Below are positions 14,192-28,161 of a stretch of 64,000 nucleotides of DNA, piece after piece. A program made the position numbers and the translations under genes. The first letter of the stretch is position 1, and each line of letters starts with the position of its first letter. The DNA is taken from the NCBI RefSeq assembly GCF_025118155.1, contig NW_026251387.1, forward strand, positions 1,705,501-1,769,500. The letters are read 5' to 3'. The stretch is from Cokeromyces recurvatus (lineage: Eukaryota; Mucoromycota; Mucoromycetes; Mucorales; Mucoraceae). The notes below the pieces were generated by a model. The model was given only the letters and a program-made list of their open reading frames with translations, searched no databases and was not told where the DNA came from.

Positions 14192-14562
14192 TATACATTT
14201 TTAAACATGTTTTATATATCCTAAAATGAAATAATGAATAAAAATAAAATCGTCTTTAAAAAGAATATAAACTCCATTATTCACTGTATTTTAAAGAAGT
14301 GTATAATGTATTATAACACAACGAATAAGCAAGTATTTAATTTGAATGTAAAGGCCAATTAAGAGTGAAAAAACGTAAATAAATAATAAAGGTTAAAGAA
14401 GCGTAATCCAATAGAGGGTTTGAAATGCAGAACAAATGTTTGTGAAATTAGATATTTCACAACACTGAAATATGACTGAAATTAGACTTTTATTTGTAGT
14501 ACGCAACGATGTAAATTCTTACGAACCACTTTTAATTTGACATTTTATAAATGTTTTTTTGT
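13303..14562. other. Intergenic region with poly-A tract, no clear gene
   Basis: Roughly 1.26 kb with a 37-nt A tract (13903-13939), a TA microsatellite (about 14160-14188) and an isolated AG|GTAAGT motif near 13895. One short open stretch (about 14075-14160) encodes a hydrophobic segment (MVLWMIPLHVILVFAIIY) that could be a remnant of the N-terminal part of the SulP pseudogene downstream. That link is inference. Confidence 0.4.
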
Positions 14563-16306
14563 AAAAGTCTGAAAGAGGTTCGTCTAGATGCTGCCTTTGG
14601 CCTAGTTGCACTTGCTATTCTTTATTTCATCAGGGTCTGTTAGTAATCACAGCAGCATTGCTTTATTAGAGTGAAAACAAATTCTCATGGATGTTTCGGC
14701 CAAGGCAGATATTATTTTTTTTTTCTTGGGAATTATGAGAAGTAGACTGATTGTGATTGCTGGAAACCTTCATTTCTAATCTAATCAATCAAAACTATTC
14801 AGCATATTTATCTGCTATATCTATTATTGAAAAAAGTGCCTGCAATATCTCTTCCACATTGAAACATGACTGTATTGAAAGAATCAGGTGGTCTTTTACT
14901 TTCTATTATCCTAATCCTCATTTTTGGAGCATGTATCGGTTTCAAAAGGCATTTGGACAAATGAATAATTATAATATAAATATAAATCAAGAAATAGTGA
15001 CGGTTGGTATGAGTAACATTGTTGGGTCATTTTTTTCCTGGTACGTAATATACAATTATAATAGATATTACATTGATTATAATAATAATAATAGTGCATA
15101 CCCGTGTACTGGTGCTAAAACTCCATTTAGTAGGTATTCTTTTCAGGTGCAATCGCTCTTCTTGCTCTTTATGTATTGACACCTGCTTTTTATTATACTC
15201 CTGAAGCAGTAGTCATTTATGCGGTCATTGATCTTGTGTGTCAAAACCTATCATTTCACTGGAAGTTTTTTTTTTTTTTATCTATGTGGTGACTGTAGTG
15301 GTAATGTGCTTTATGGATGTCAAGACCGGTATCTATATCTCGGTGGGTCTTTCCTTTTTACACATGTTGGTAAACCTTACTCGACCCTCAGTCGTAGTCT
15401 TGGGTCGTATTAAGCTATCGATAACATATATAAATCTTAAATTGGATGAACCTACCATCATATTAACAACGCAATCTATTTCATCTCTTAACGATGGATA
15501 TCATGAAAAAAGTGTCAAATAGGAGAGATAATAAAAAAAAAAATACCCGTTACATTTATGTGAATAAACATGATTTCCACTACACATATCCTAATGCAGA
15601 ATATGTAAATGAAAAAAAAATGAAGAATTGGTCAAAGTATGTACATATAAAAATAACTTCAAATATAAATCAGTCTCATATGAATGAGCCTCAATTAAAG
15701 ATCAAGAGTCATGACAGAAGCTTGTTACAAATAACAAATTATATCCAGTTTAAAGCGTATTGTTTTGGATATGAGTGCTGTCAGTCATAAAGATACAACT
15801 GCGATACATAGCTTATGTTCACTACGATATCATTTGGATGTTCATGCTTCCTCTGGAGATCATCATGATAAGGATCAATTACCTTTAGTGAAGTGGCACT
15901 CTTGTCAATCCTCAAGTAAGTTAATAAACGTCACTTCCTCGTGGTTGGCATCTGTGTTATCTATCTTCAGTCATAATAAAGTGTCTCATAATGAAAATAG
16001 ATACAGTAAACCCTGCAAATTCAAGATAAATCACTATCATCTATAGTTGCTGATGGGTTGCGTGATCCTATAGGAATAGATTCCTCTTTAAATATATCTT
16101 CAATAATTGAAGATGTCAGTCGACTCTCAACCAAGAAGTCTACTAGAAGAAGAAGATAACTAAGAGTCAATGCTAGTCATATACTACTAACAGATCGATA
16201 TCCTGCTTTCCATTGGGACGTTGAATGGGCCATAGACTCAATATGGCATCAACAACAGCAAGAAGATACGTCTGAGCGATCACCTATTATAGTTACTACC
16301 TGTTAA
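14563..16306 (+). pseudogene. Decayed SulP-family sulfate permease
   Basis: Fragments of a SulP sulfate/anion transporter appear in the right order but in different frames. RLDAAFGLVALAILYFIR is at about 14587. LETFISNLINQNYSAYLSAI starts at 14760. FGQMNNYNININQEIVTVGM is at 14953, continuing SNIVGSFFSWY, then PCTGAKTPFSRYSF and ALLALYVLTPAFYYTPEAVV at about 15160. IYVVTVVVMCFMDVKTGIYI is near 15285. STAS-domain remnants follow: LDMSAVSHKDTTAIHSLCSL at 15766 and TDRYPAFHWDVEWAIDSIW near 16195. Stops and frame changes (for example around 14640, 14690, 14930 and 15170) cannot all be removed by introns, although one intron at about 15042-15100 is plausible. The intact gene would have about 12 membrane helices plus a STAS domain. 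I judge it dead. Confidence 0.8.
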
Positions 16307-16513
16307 AGACTTTCGTGTAAATCAAGAAATAAATTGTTTATTATTATTTTCTAAAATGATGTAAAAAATAAATAAATAAACAACTATAAATACATTCATG
16401 TATCCTTAGATAGTAATTTTTTTGCTGCTTTATAACTGATATTATATTATATGAAATAAAGAAATATTATAAGAGTAGGGTATTGTTATTGTTATTATTA
16501 TTTAAGTGTATAT

Positions 16514-18632
<2,119 letters not shown>

Positions 18633-19425
18633 TATACAAGTATTTAAAAGAAAATATATATGAAGCAGAAAAAAAAAAAAAAAAAAAAATAGTAATTAAA
18701 AAAAAATTACAATATTTCGGCTGAAATCCAATTTTTTTTTTTTTCAGAAAATTTAAAAACTGATTTACAACCCAAAATTGGTATTTGGACAACTGAAGGA
18801 AAATTTTGAGACAATGTAGAATGTTATTTTATTGCTTATCCCCCCCCCTCCCCACTCATTGTCTACTTACATATTGTAAAGTATAGAATGACCCTTTTTT
18901 TTTTAACAATTTAAAGTAAGTGGATTAAATTAGAAACAAAATCAGAAGCTAATAAATTAGGCTTGGACATGTTAGAGACTTATGCTGTCTACTGTTTCTT
19001 TAGTAAACTAAGGAGAATGAAGGACTTCTAATTAATAACTACAAACAAACACATTGATTCACTATTATACTACATTTGCTTTAGATTATAAAATATATAC
19101 TGTTAATTCATCAGGGATATAAAACTAAAACAAGAAATATACAACATATAAAATGATCAAAGAGTTTTATAAGCAACACATCATGTTTGCTGATGAATTA
19201 TTAGCATTTAATCAAATCAACAGTTAAATTATTTAAAGTTACAGATGTTTGCTTTGACAACATGCTTCTTTCTCTCTCTTCATATCCATCATTATGCTAT
19301 ATCATGAAATGAAAGACTGATAATCCATGACCATCGAAATCTATTAAAAAAAAAAGATATACATATCAATATTGATGTTGTTGTTTATTTTTTTTTTTCA
19401 CTTGTATAGAAAAGTGCATTGGTAA

Positions 19426-19428
<3 letters not shown>

Positions 19429-19489
<61 letters not shown>
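19429..19489 (+). repeat. Poly-A tract, 61 nt
   Basis: A pure adenine run. Similar runs occur at 19911-19957 (47 A), 13903-13939 (37 A), 36194-36230 (37 T) and 45433-45475 (43 T). They are not linked to retroelement 3' ends that I can see (no upstream reverse transcriptase, no target duplication recognised), so they look like expanded homopolymers. Confidence 0.95.
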
Positions 19490-19494
<5 letters not shown>

Positions 19495-19910
19495 CGATTA
19501 ATAGCAAAAGAGAAACCAACGAGCAAACAGCTCGACCCTATTCTCTAAAAAATGAAATGAAATAAAATAAAATAAAAGCTGCTATAAACACTAAAGAAAC
19601 TTATGTAATCAGGGCATTACTCAAAAAATAGCCTATGCTAGATCTCCCTTAACAAACTATCATTTCTTACAATACTTGAAGGAAGAGAAAGTGATTCCTG
19701 CTAGCTCTCAGTCATTGTTTTACAGCATTCTTAGTACATGAATTGGCTTATGGAAATAACCAGATGACCTCATCAATGGTAATATGAACACTTCTAAATT
19801 AAGTGTTAACTTTACTAAAAGCTCTGTTTAAATCTTTAAAAAGTATCGGATGATGTATCTTCAGCAATAAAGATAGAGACACAATAAAATAAAAAGAAAA
19901 AAAAACTTAG

Positions 19911-19959
<49 letters not shown>

Positions 19960-20821
19960 ATAAATGATTAAACAGATACTGACTATTGACTATTCAGAGA
20001 TAGTTAATTCTAACTATCCTTTCATTTTTGTTATTAAAGAGTATTTATATATAAATTCAAATATCATTATTTAATGTGCGCTTCTGAGTTACTATGGAAT
20101 TAATTAAGGCCACAATTAAAAGTTTAGTTCCTAATATACGCAGTGCAATAGATGTTCGTATAAACTATTTTTATCTTTGTTAATTAAAGATATTCAAATA
20201 TAGCTTGATCCAGTTAAATACTGTTCCGTTAGTTATTGTTCTTTTATATCTTGATCTGGGAGTACTTGTGCAACTAATGATGATTATACATTTATCGGCA
20301 TCTATGTCTGAATAATAGATCTAGACATAAGGGCTAGAACACATAAATGTATTAATAACATCTATGGTTGTAGTATAATGCTAGCTTCATAGCGGGGGGA
20401 GGTATAACAATTAGAAACGTAACATTATGATCAATAAAGAGTCTCTAAATGAAGAATCTAATAAGAGACAGCGCATGTAAACCGTTCATAATAACTTTAG
20501 AGGCTTCGAAGTAATCAGTGATAAAGAGGGTGCATGTAACAAGAAGTATATACTCTTTAGCAATCAAGCACAGCTAACTTTTTTTTTTTGAGTTCTATAT
20601 ATAGGATGTGTAATTTTTGCGTCAGATGATGAGGCAGTTGAAATGAAGTTTGACTTGACAAACAATGTGTATTTGAACATTCGCAAGTTCAAAAGAGCAA
20701 CAGTTCAAAACAAAAAAAAAATAATTATATATACAGCTTGAATTAAGCATGAATTATCAGAAATAACATCTTAAATAGTATCCTCTCATCTGCATAGTAG
20801 AGAGGGTATTAAAAACAATGG

Positions 20822-21180
20822 ATTTGATATAGGTTTCATGGTCAATTCTGTTTCTACCTTTTTTCTCGCTACTTTTCCTTGCACATGGCAATGCCCAAAA
20901 TGGAATTTGGTGCTGTTCCATGGGGCATATAAGTAGAATGAAACAGTAGATGGGGATAATCTTCTGTGTCCTGATGTTTTAATGCATGCTAAGCAGCATG
21001 ATAAAACTCTCAAAGTCGCTTGTAGTAAAGTGAAGAAAGTCGGTGTTTCTTAAGATCAACATGAGGAAGATAAAATGTATGTTTTAGAGATAATGAAACC
21101 ACAATTACACGCTCGTCTAAGATATGCAAAAAGCACAACACGAAGCAGCAGCAGCAGTGTCATTCAGAATTTTAGGTCAA
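20822..21180 (+). pseudogene. Possible coding relic, family unknown
   Basis: Composition here is less AT-biased than its surroundings, and one plus-strand frame reads NETVDGDNLLCPDVLMHAKQ, continuing HDKTLKVACSKVKKVGVS before a stop and then DQHEEDKMYVLEIMKPQLHA. The upstream part (TFPCTWQCPKWNLV) is in the same frame before a stop. This could be a dead gene or transposon fragment. I do not recognise the family and the call is weak. Confidence 0.25.
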
Positions 21181-22152
21181 GGTAAGGGTTTTAAATAATA
21201 TTTGACATGCATCTTTCTTTCTCTTTACAAAAGGCTCATATTTTATGCTTCTTCCGTATGAGTATAGACTTGAATAAAGATGCTTATGTATAATCACGAG
21301 CAGCCACCATTTACTTTGCCCACTACGTATGAAATTTATGCATACATACATATTTCCATAGAATTAATATATAGTTCTAAGGTATAGCATTATTAACATG
21401 TTTTTTATTCTATTATTTTCAACTGACAATGATTTCTATTTTACAGTAAAGCATTGCTGAATCCTTAGTAAAACCTGAAGACAACAAATTGTAACATAAG
21501 ATAAAAAAAAAAAGAAATACATATATACATTAGCACAATCTAATATGTACATCCAACTATTCCGCTTTTTGTATATACTATATCAAGCTATTTAATTTTG
21601 AATCTTTATTGATTTTTTTGAGTGATAAATGCATTTCAAACTATTAAGAGTTGTACTTACTGTGAGCACAAAAAGTGTAAGCTTGTGTCAAAGCGAAGCA
21701 CCATGAACCATAAGTGAAGACCCAGTAAATTTTGGATTTTTGTTATATTTTGATTTTTTTTTTCCAAAATAGAGGAAAGACTTGGGCTATATATGCATGT
21801 ATATCTACATTTATGACTTATATTCAGTTCAAAACTTATTATTATGAGTATATTTTCTGTTTGTATGTAAGCACTTTGAATGGTAAATGAAATCAATGAT
21901 CATTATTTAAACTATTATTCAGTATAAACCATCATTCTATTAAAATTATCACAATAATATAGTGTAGAATATCAATTATTAATTAAGAATAACAATAAGG
22001 AAAAGAAAACGAGATGAACTTTGTTAAATTATGGATTCTTCATTCTTCTACAGATAGTTACTTTTTGCTATCAGTATATACTAAAACTTTATGGAATCAT
22101 TTGTTGAAATGTTTGCAAGCTACAACACTAAGTTAATTGAGTTATATTAGTG

Positions 22153-22184
<32 letters not shown>

Positions 22185-22573
22185 GTGCCAAACAAAGGCA
22201 CGGTTATTTAAATTCCGCATATCAGAGGAAGGAAATACCTTTTTACGCGTATAATATAAGAGATATATTACATAAATAAAGAGATGAAGATATATATAAA
22301 TAAATAAATTATGTATCTCAAATTTAACTTTACTGCTATATAGAGCTTTATCTATAGTTTTGTACTCTATTTTGTTTAAAAAAGATGATATGCTACATAC
22401 ATACAATTAAACATGCGTGTTAGAAGCAAATCGATAATAAAGAACTTATTTAATTTTATTAGTGGGTTTTCTTATTCATACTAAAGGCAGAACGACTCTC
22501 TTCTTAAATATACCATTATTCTATTTCACAATAATTATATAAAATAACCAACGTTATATGTCACAGTATTGGA

Positions 22574-23187
22574 TTGAGTATCGAGAAAAAAAAAAGAAAA
22601 ACGGGTCTACAACATATATTAGTAACGGAAGAAGCATATAATAAGTATATACTATTTATGTACACTGCTCTTATAATAGTAATTACTCTATCCTATATTT
22701 CTATACTCCAACTATTTGTTTATCATATTGGAATAATCCTATATACTCCAATTATTATTATTAGTATATTTTTATATCCATATGCCTATAGATTTATAAA
22801 AGTGCATTTCTAGGTATTATTCAGATGACATTAGGCTAATAATACTGCTTAAAACAGTTAATACTTTACCTAAACCGTCTTCCAATAAAAGGTATGTCTC
22901 TGTTAGTAGAAAATGTGCTTTTACTAGAAGTCTTCAAAAAAAAAAAAAAATTGGCCGAAAGTAATGACTCTAAAGGATTTTAATTTGGTAAAAGTTTGCA
23001 ATGTATATTGGCTCATTATGCTCCTTTAACTAGAAAGAAGAAAAAAAAAAGAGCATCTACATATCTTCAATTGGCTCAAATTTATATAGTCATTAGATTA
23101 AATACGATAATACAAAGTTATATTTATACATTTATCGAAGAAAAAAAGAAGTATCTTCGTATATTGACGGAACACGCAGAAGACTAA
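22574..23187 (+). pseudogene. Possible small membrane-protein relic
   Basis: The open frame at 22574-22813 encodes a lysine-rich start and two hydrophobic segments (YILFMYTALIIVITLSYISI and HIGIILYTPIIIISIFLYPY). A second frame (about 22814-22960) continues SDDIRLIILLKTVNTLPKPS and RYVSVSRKCAFTRSLQ. A third (22996-23187) is basic and helical and ends LRILTEHAED. Together these could be one frameshifted or intron-split membrane-protein gene. No family recognised, and the A/T-rich hydrophobic codons could also arise by chance. Confidence 0.25.
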
Positions 23188-23642
23188 TTAAATTGAAACA
23201 AATGCTTCTTTCGAAAACATATTTATTTAAATAAACTATATCTTGTCTCATAGTTTTTTTTTTTCTTTCTTTCTTTTATTTAATTTGATGGCTATCATAT
23301 TATAATTAAGACATACAGCATGGCGCACTTCAAGTATGAATCAGATAGCTGAAACTATTCCTTAACTTTGACTATCTGTTACAAATTGATCAATAAAGCA
23401 GTCCAGTTTATCCAATAATATCTTATTATTTTGACAGTCCACTTATTTTCAAAATTCAGTTGTCAAAAAAATTTTTTTTTTTTTAATTTATTATATTTAA
23501 ACATTTGAGTAATTTACAGAGCTTTTTTATTCACTCTTTTTCTTTTTTTATTATTTTAATAGTCTCATCTTCTCAAGTCAAAAGGGGAAGAAAAAAAAAT
23601 GTAAGTAGTGTTCTATAAATACGTATGTTTTTATATACGCGA

Positions 23643-23744
23643 CTATTATTTTCATAATAAGGATGATTGTATAAAATGGGAATCTCTCTGAAAAATAATG
23701 AAAGAGAACATTTATATTAATTTACTGAAATATGAAAATAATAG
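23643..23744 (+). ncRNA. Candidate intronic box C/D snoRNA (25S/28S rRNA guide)
   Basis: Flanked by a perfect 14-bp inverted repeat (23643-23656 with 23731-23744) that would form an external stem. Inside are a box C-like ATGATTG (23663-23669, imperfect against RUGAUGA), an internal CTGA (D', 23688-23691) and a CTGA just before the closing stem (D, 23725-23728). The 10 nt TGGGAATCTC (23677-23686), one base before D', is complementary to the conserved large-subunit rRNA segment GAGATTCCCA, recalled from the yeast sequence. This is the neighbourhood of known 25S 2'-O-methylation sites. The degenerate C box is the main weakness. Confidence 0.42.
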
Positions 23745-23908
23745 TTTTTTAAATTCTATAATTCATTTATTCTAACGTATTTTTTTTTATAAATCAGATT
23801 TATTCAATAATACATTTTTTTTCCTTTTTGGCTTAATTTGTCAAAATCGATCTCTTTGATTGGTAGGTAAAATCTTTCAAAAAAAAATAAATAAATAAAG
23901 AAAAAATA

Positions 23909-23990
23909 TCTTTATAATGATGATATAAAGGTTTCGAAATTTTATGCACCACCACGCTTAGCCGAGCGCAAGCTCTAGTGCTGATAAAGA
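23909..23990 (+). ncRNA. Candidate intronic box C/D snoRNA (18S rRNA guide)
   Basis: It has a canonical box C ATGATGA (23917-23923), box D CTGA (23981-23984) and a 6-bp terminal stem TCTTTA (23909-23914) with TAAAGA (23985-23990). The 12 nt ATGCACCACCAC (23944-23955) are perfectly complementary to the universally conserved 18S segment GTGGTGGTGCAT. They are followed after one base by a D'-like CTTA (23957-23960). A small hairpin, GAGC-GCAA-GCTC, lies between D' and D. The target region is the one methylated by snR40/snR55-type guides in yeast. The rRNA match is from memory of the rRNA sequence. Confidence 0.58.
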
Positions 23991-24642
23991 AACTTAATAT
24001 CTCTGAAAAAGAAATTATTTTCTTTTTTTTTGTTAATATCTTTTATTAATCAAACTTATTTCTTTTTTTTATTAGGTAATTTATGTTTATTTTATTTTTT
24101 TTATGAAAATAATTATAAATAAAGAAAAAAAAATTTTAAAAAAAATATCTTTGTAATGAGAGAACATATTTTTTATTTTCGTGTTTTAATTTTACGTGTT
24201 TTTTAATTTCGTTGACCGTTTTCAAATTTGAATATTTATCCGTTATAAATTGTTCCCAAATTTTTCTTTTTTTGTTGAAATCGAATGTATTATTTTGAAA
24301 CTTGAAACAATAGAACAAAAAAAACCGGGGGTAATTTGTATTCCTTTTTTTTTATTTTTGACCGTAATATAAATGAAGGTGGATGATTGCTTTATATCAA
24401 ATGCATTATGAAGAATACTAGTAGGCAGACTGCATAGTATGTAAAGAATCACGTAATATTCATTTATTACTTGCTTCTTGTGCAACAAAATAGAAATTTA
24501 TGCAAAAGTGTTATTTAGTTAAAACGTCACAATAAATATATATATAAATAAATAAATAAATAAAAGCTGTTTTTTTTATATATATTTTTATTCTATTCTT
24601 TTTTTTTTTTTTTTATCTGTTTTATACCAGTTGTATTTGAGT

Positions 24643-27600
24643 ATGTATCGACTTTCAGCACTTTCTCGTGCTACAAAACCATTTTTAAAAAAGAATTTAG
24701 CATCGTTGAATTATCAAAAGACATGTCTTCCACCTACTTTTATTTCTTCTACACAGCAATCACGCCATGTTTCAAGTCATTCCTCCTCCCCACCATCTGT
24801 CAATGAAGGTTTCTTGCAGGGTAATTCTGCTAATTATGTTGAGGAAATGTATGAGGCTTGGTTAAAAGATCCAACTTCAGTTCATTTATCATGGCAAATC
24901 TATTTTAAGAATATTGCTAACGGTGTTCCTCCTGATAAAGCCTACGTACCCCCACCTACTATCATGATGATGCCCTCTGATAGTGCTCGTTTACCTGATT
25001 TACCCACTGGCATTACAAATGCCGCAGACGGATCATCAAAGCGTGTTATTGAGCATATGAAAATTCAATTGCTTGTTCGTGCTTATCAAGTCCGTGGACA
25101 TCATTTAGCTCACCTTGATCCTTTACATATTCAACACGCAAGTATTGAAAACTCGCACCCTCCTGAATTAACATATCAATATTATGGCTTTAAGGAACAA
25201 GATTTGGATCGTAAATTTACTTTAGGGCCTGGTATCTTGCCTGCTTTAGGCGAAACAGAAAAAGAATTAACTCTACGTGAGATCATTGAAGCCCTAAAAA
25301 AAATGTATTGTAAAGTATATATTTATATATTAAAATTAGGGAGGGGGAGAGGGGCGGAGGAAAAAAAAAAAAAAAAAAAAGAGTATTTATACATTTTTTA
25401 TTTTTATTTTTTTTGTATATAGGCGGATCCATTGGTATTGAATATATTCATATCCCTGATCGTGAACAATGTAATTGGATTCGTTCTCGTATTGAGAAGC
25501 CTGAACCCTATAAATATTCCAATGAAGAAAAAAAAGTTATCTTTGATCGTTTAACTTGGTCTGATAGCTTTGAACGTTTTGTTGCCTCCAAATATCCTTC
25601 TGAAAAGAGATTTGGTCTAGAAGGTGGTGAAAGTCTTATTCCTGGTATGAAGGCGTTAGTAAGTTTTATATTATATGATTATAATTTTTTTTTTTGCACT
25701 AACAAATTGACACATACATATATACATATAGATCGATAGATCAGTCGATTTAGGTGTAGAATCAATTGTAATCGGTATGCCACATCGAGGCCGTTTGAAC
25801 GTTCTCTCAAATGTGGTTCGTAAGCCAAATGAATCCATTTTTTGTGAATTCAGTGGCTCTCTTGAGCCTTCTGATGAAGGTTCAGGTGATGTAAAATATC
25901 ATCTGGGTATGAATTATGTACGTCCTACACCTTCTGGTAAACGCGTTCATCTTTCATTAGTAGCCAACCCATCTCACCTTGAAGCGGTGAACCCTGTTGT
26001 GTTGGGGAAAACAAAGGCGCTTCAGTTCTATGGTTGTGATCCAGAAGGTAAACATGCTATGGCGATCTTAATGCATGGTGATGCTGCTATGGCAGGGCAA
26101 GGTATTGTATATGAAACCATGGGATTCTATGATCTACCGTCGTATTCTACAGGTGGCACGATTCATATCGTTGTCAATAATCAAATTGGTTTTACAACCG
26201 ATCCCCGTTATGGTCGTTCAACACCGTATTGTACAGATATAGCAAAGTCAATTAATGCCCCCGTATTCCATGTAAACGGAGATGATGTGGAAGCAGTGAC
26301 ATTTGTGATGCAATTAGCTGCTGATTGGAGACAGACATTCCATCGTGATTGTGTTATTGATTTAGTTTGTTATCGAAAGCATGGCCATAATGAAACGGAT
26401 CAACCCATGTTTACTCAACCCTTAATGTATCAAGCTATTTCAAAGATGAAGCCTGTTGCAGAGCAGTATGCAGAATCTCTTAAAGCAGAAGGGGTCTTTA
26501 CGAATGAACAGATAGAAAGAGAAAAGCAGCGTGTATGGAATATTTTGGAAGAAAAGTATGCTGCAAGTAAAGATTATAAGCCTAGTTCACAAGAATGGTT
26601 AACGAGTACTTGGCCAGGTTTCAAGTCTCCAAAGGAATTGGCTGAGGAAATTTTACCTCATTATCCTACAGGTGTTTCAAGTGAAGTACTTGAACAAGTA
26701 GGTAAGGCCATGACGACTTTACCTCAAAATTTCAATGTCCATCGTAACCTGAATCGTATCCTTCAACAACGTGCTAAAAGCTTGGAGAGTGGTAAAGACA
26801 TCGATTGGGCCACCGCAGAGGGTCTTGCCTGGGGGTCCCTTTTACTCGAAGGGAAACACGTTCGTGTCTCTGGTCAAGATGTGGAGCGAGGCACCTTCTC
26901 ACAACGTCATGCTGTGCTACATGACCAAAAGACCGATAGCCGTACCGTACTTTTAAACAACATCAGTCCAGAACAAGGCAAGCTTCTGATCACGAATTCA
27001 TCCTTATCGGAATATGGTGTTTTAGGCTTTGAATTAGGTTATTCACTTGTTGATCCGAATGCATTGATTATCTGGGAAGCTCAATTTGGTGATTTTGCTA
27101 ATACTGCACAAGTGATCATTGATCAATTCCTTGCTGCTGGAGAACAAAAGTGGCTTCAACGTACGGGTCTAGTTCTTTCATTACCCCATGGTTATGACGG
27201 ACAGGGCCCCGAGCATTCCTCTGCTCGACTTGAACGTTATCTTCAATTGTGTGATGAAAACCCTTCTGTCTTCCCATCTCCTGAAAAGCTTCAACGACAG
27301 CATCAAGACTGTAATATGCAAGTCGTCTATCCATCTACACCAGCTCAATACTTCCATGTCCTTCGTCGTCAAATCTGTCGTCAATTCCGAAAGCCACTCA
27401 TCTTACCATTCTCTAAATCTATGCTGAGACATCCTTTAGTTCGTTCTTCACTTTCAGAAATGACAGGACCTAATACTTCCTTCCAACTTTATTTACCTGA
27501 ACCTCATCCTGAAGATGTCTTGGTCAGTCCAGAGAAGATCAAGAAGCATATATTCTGTAGTGGACAAGTCTACTATGCACTTTTGAAAGCGCGTGATCAA

Positions 27601-27954
27601 AATAAGATGAATGATATCGCTATCTCACGTATTGAGCAATTGAATCCATTCCCCTTCCAACAAATTAAGGAACATGCTGATAAATACCCTAATGCGGATA
27701 TCCTTTGGTGTCAGGAGGAACCCTTGAATATGGGATGTTGGTATCATGTACAACCACGTTTGACAACCGCTTTAAGTCAAACAGAATATCATACGGGTAA
27801 ATCGCCCTCTTATGCCGGTCGACCTCCCTCTGCTTCCGTTGCGACAGGTAATAAAAAGCAGCATTATAAAGAAGAACATGCTTTCCTAAGTCAAGCTTTG
27901 ATTGGACATGTTACTGAGCCGAGAAGTATTGAAAATGGTATTCCTGTTTGGTAA
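24643..27954 (+). CDS. KGD1: 2-oxoglutarate dehydrogenase E1 component
   Basis: This thiamine-diphosphate E1 subunit of the mitochondrial 2-oxoglutarate dehydrogenase complex decarboxylates 2-oxoglutarate in the TCA cycle. Three exons, 24643-25309, 25423-25658 and 25732-27954, splice in frame to about 1040 residues, the usual family length. The N-terminus ([14 protein letters not shown]) looks like a matrix-targeting peptide. Visible blocks are [14 protein letters not shown], the E1 motif [27 protein letters not shown], the ThDP-binding GDAAMAGQG and [26 protein letters not shown], and the C-terminal transketolase region ([27 protein letters not shown]). The ATG at 24643 follows a T-rich leader and is preferred over an upstream TTG. 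Confidence 0.98.
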
Positions 27955-28058
27955 TTTGCTTTTTTAAATATACAAAAAAAAAAAAAAAAGAATTATTTTT
28001 TTTAAATAAGCAATATTTCTATAAATATTTGTATATGAATGTATGACATTGTATGTGC

Positions 28059-28092
<34 letters not shown>

Positions 28093-28161
28093 GAAATGTT
28101 GTACAAATAAAATAAAATCAAGGGTGGTGAAGCAATGTGGGGGGAGGAGGAAAGAGTTTAA

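Larger units (their letters stand above)
18633..22573. other. Long intergenic region without a recognisable gene
   Basis: About 3.9 kb upstream of the kinase. It contains a T/A-rich probable 5' region (18660-18760), A tracts at 19429-19489 and 19911-19957, another at about 22154-22180, and no long open frame on either strand. A weak coding relic is listed separately at about 20822-21180. I see no tRNA or rRNA. Confidence 0.5.
23560..24075 (+). ncRNA. Putative non-coding snoRNA host transcript with two introns
   Basis: Splice signals frame two unusually long introns: donor GTAAGT at 23601 with branch-like TCTAACG and acceptor CAG at 23797 (197 nt), then donor GTAAAA at 23867 and acceptor TTAG at 24075 (209 nt). 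The 69-nt exon between them (23798-23866) has no coding look. Introns in neighbouring genes are mostly 50-100 nt. Each long intron contains one C/D snoRNA-like element. The 5' end is set arbitrarily near the start of exon 1. This interpretation is inference from splice consensus plus the snoRNA content. Confidence 0.4.

Noticed and set aside
20276..20325. ATGATGA followed by CTGA, possible C/D snoRNA
   Set aside because: The boxes are only about 30 nt apart and there is no terminal stem.
24361..24470. Third snoRNA-like element (12-bp stem with bulge, GGATGATTG inside)
   Set aside because: It shares the 9-mer with the first candidate, but there is no CTGA D box before the closing stem and no rRNA match was noticed.
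27116..27427. Open frames on both strands overlapping the KGD1 C-terminal half
   Set aside because: They are shadows of the strongly conserved KGD1 coding sequence.
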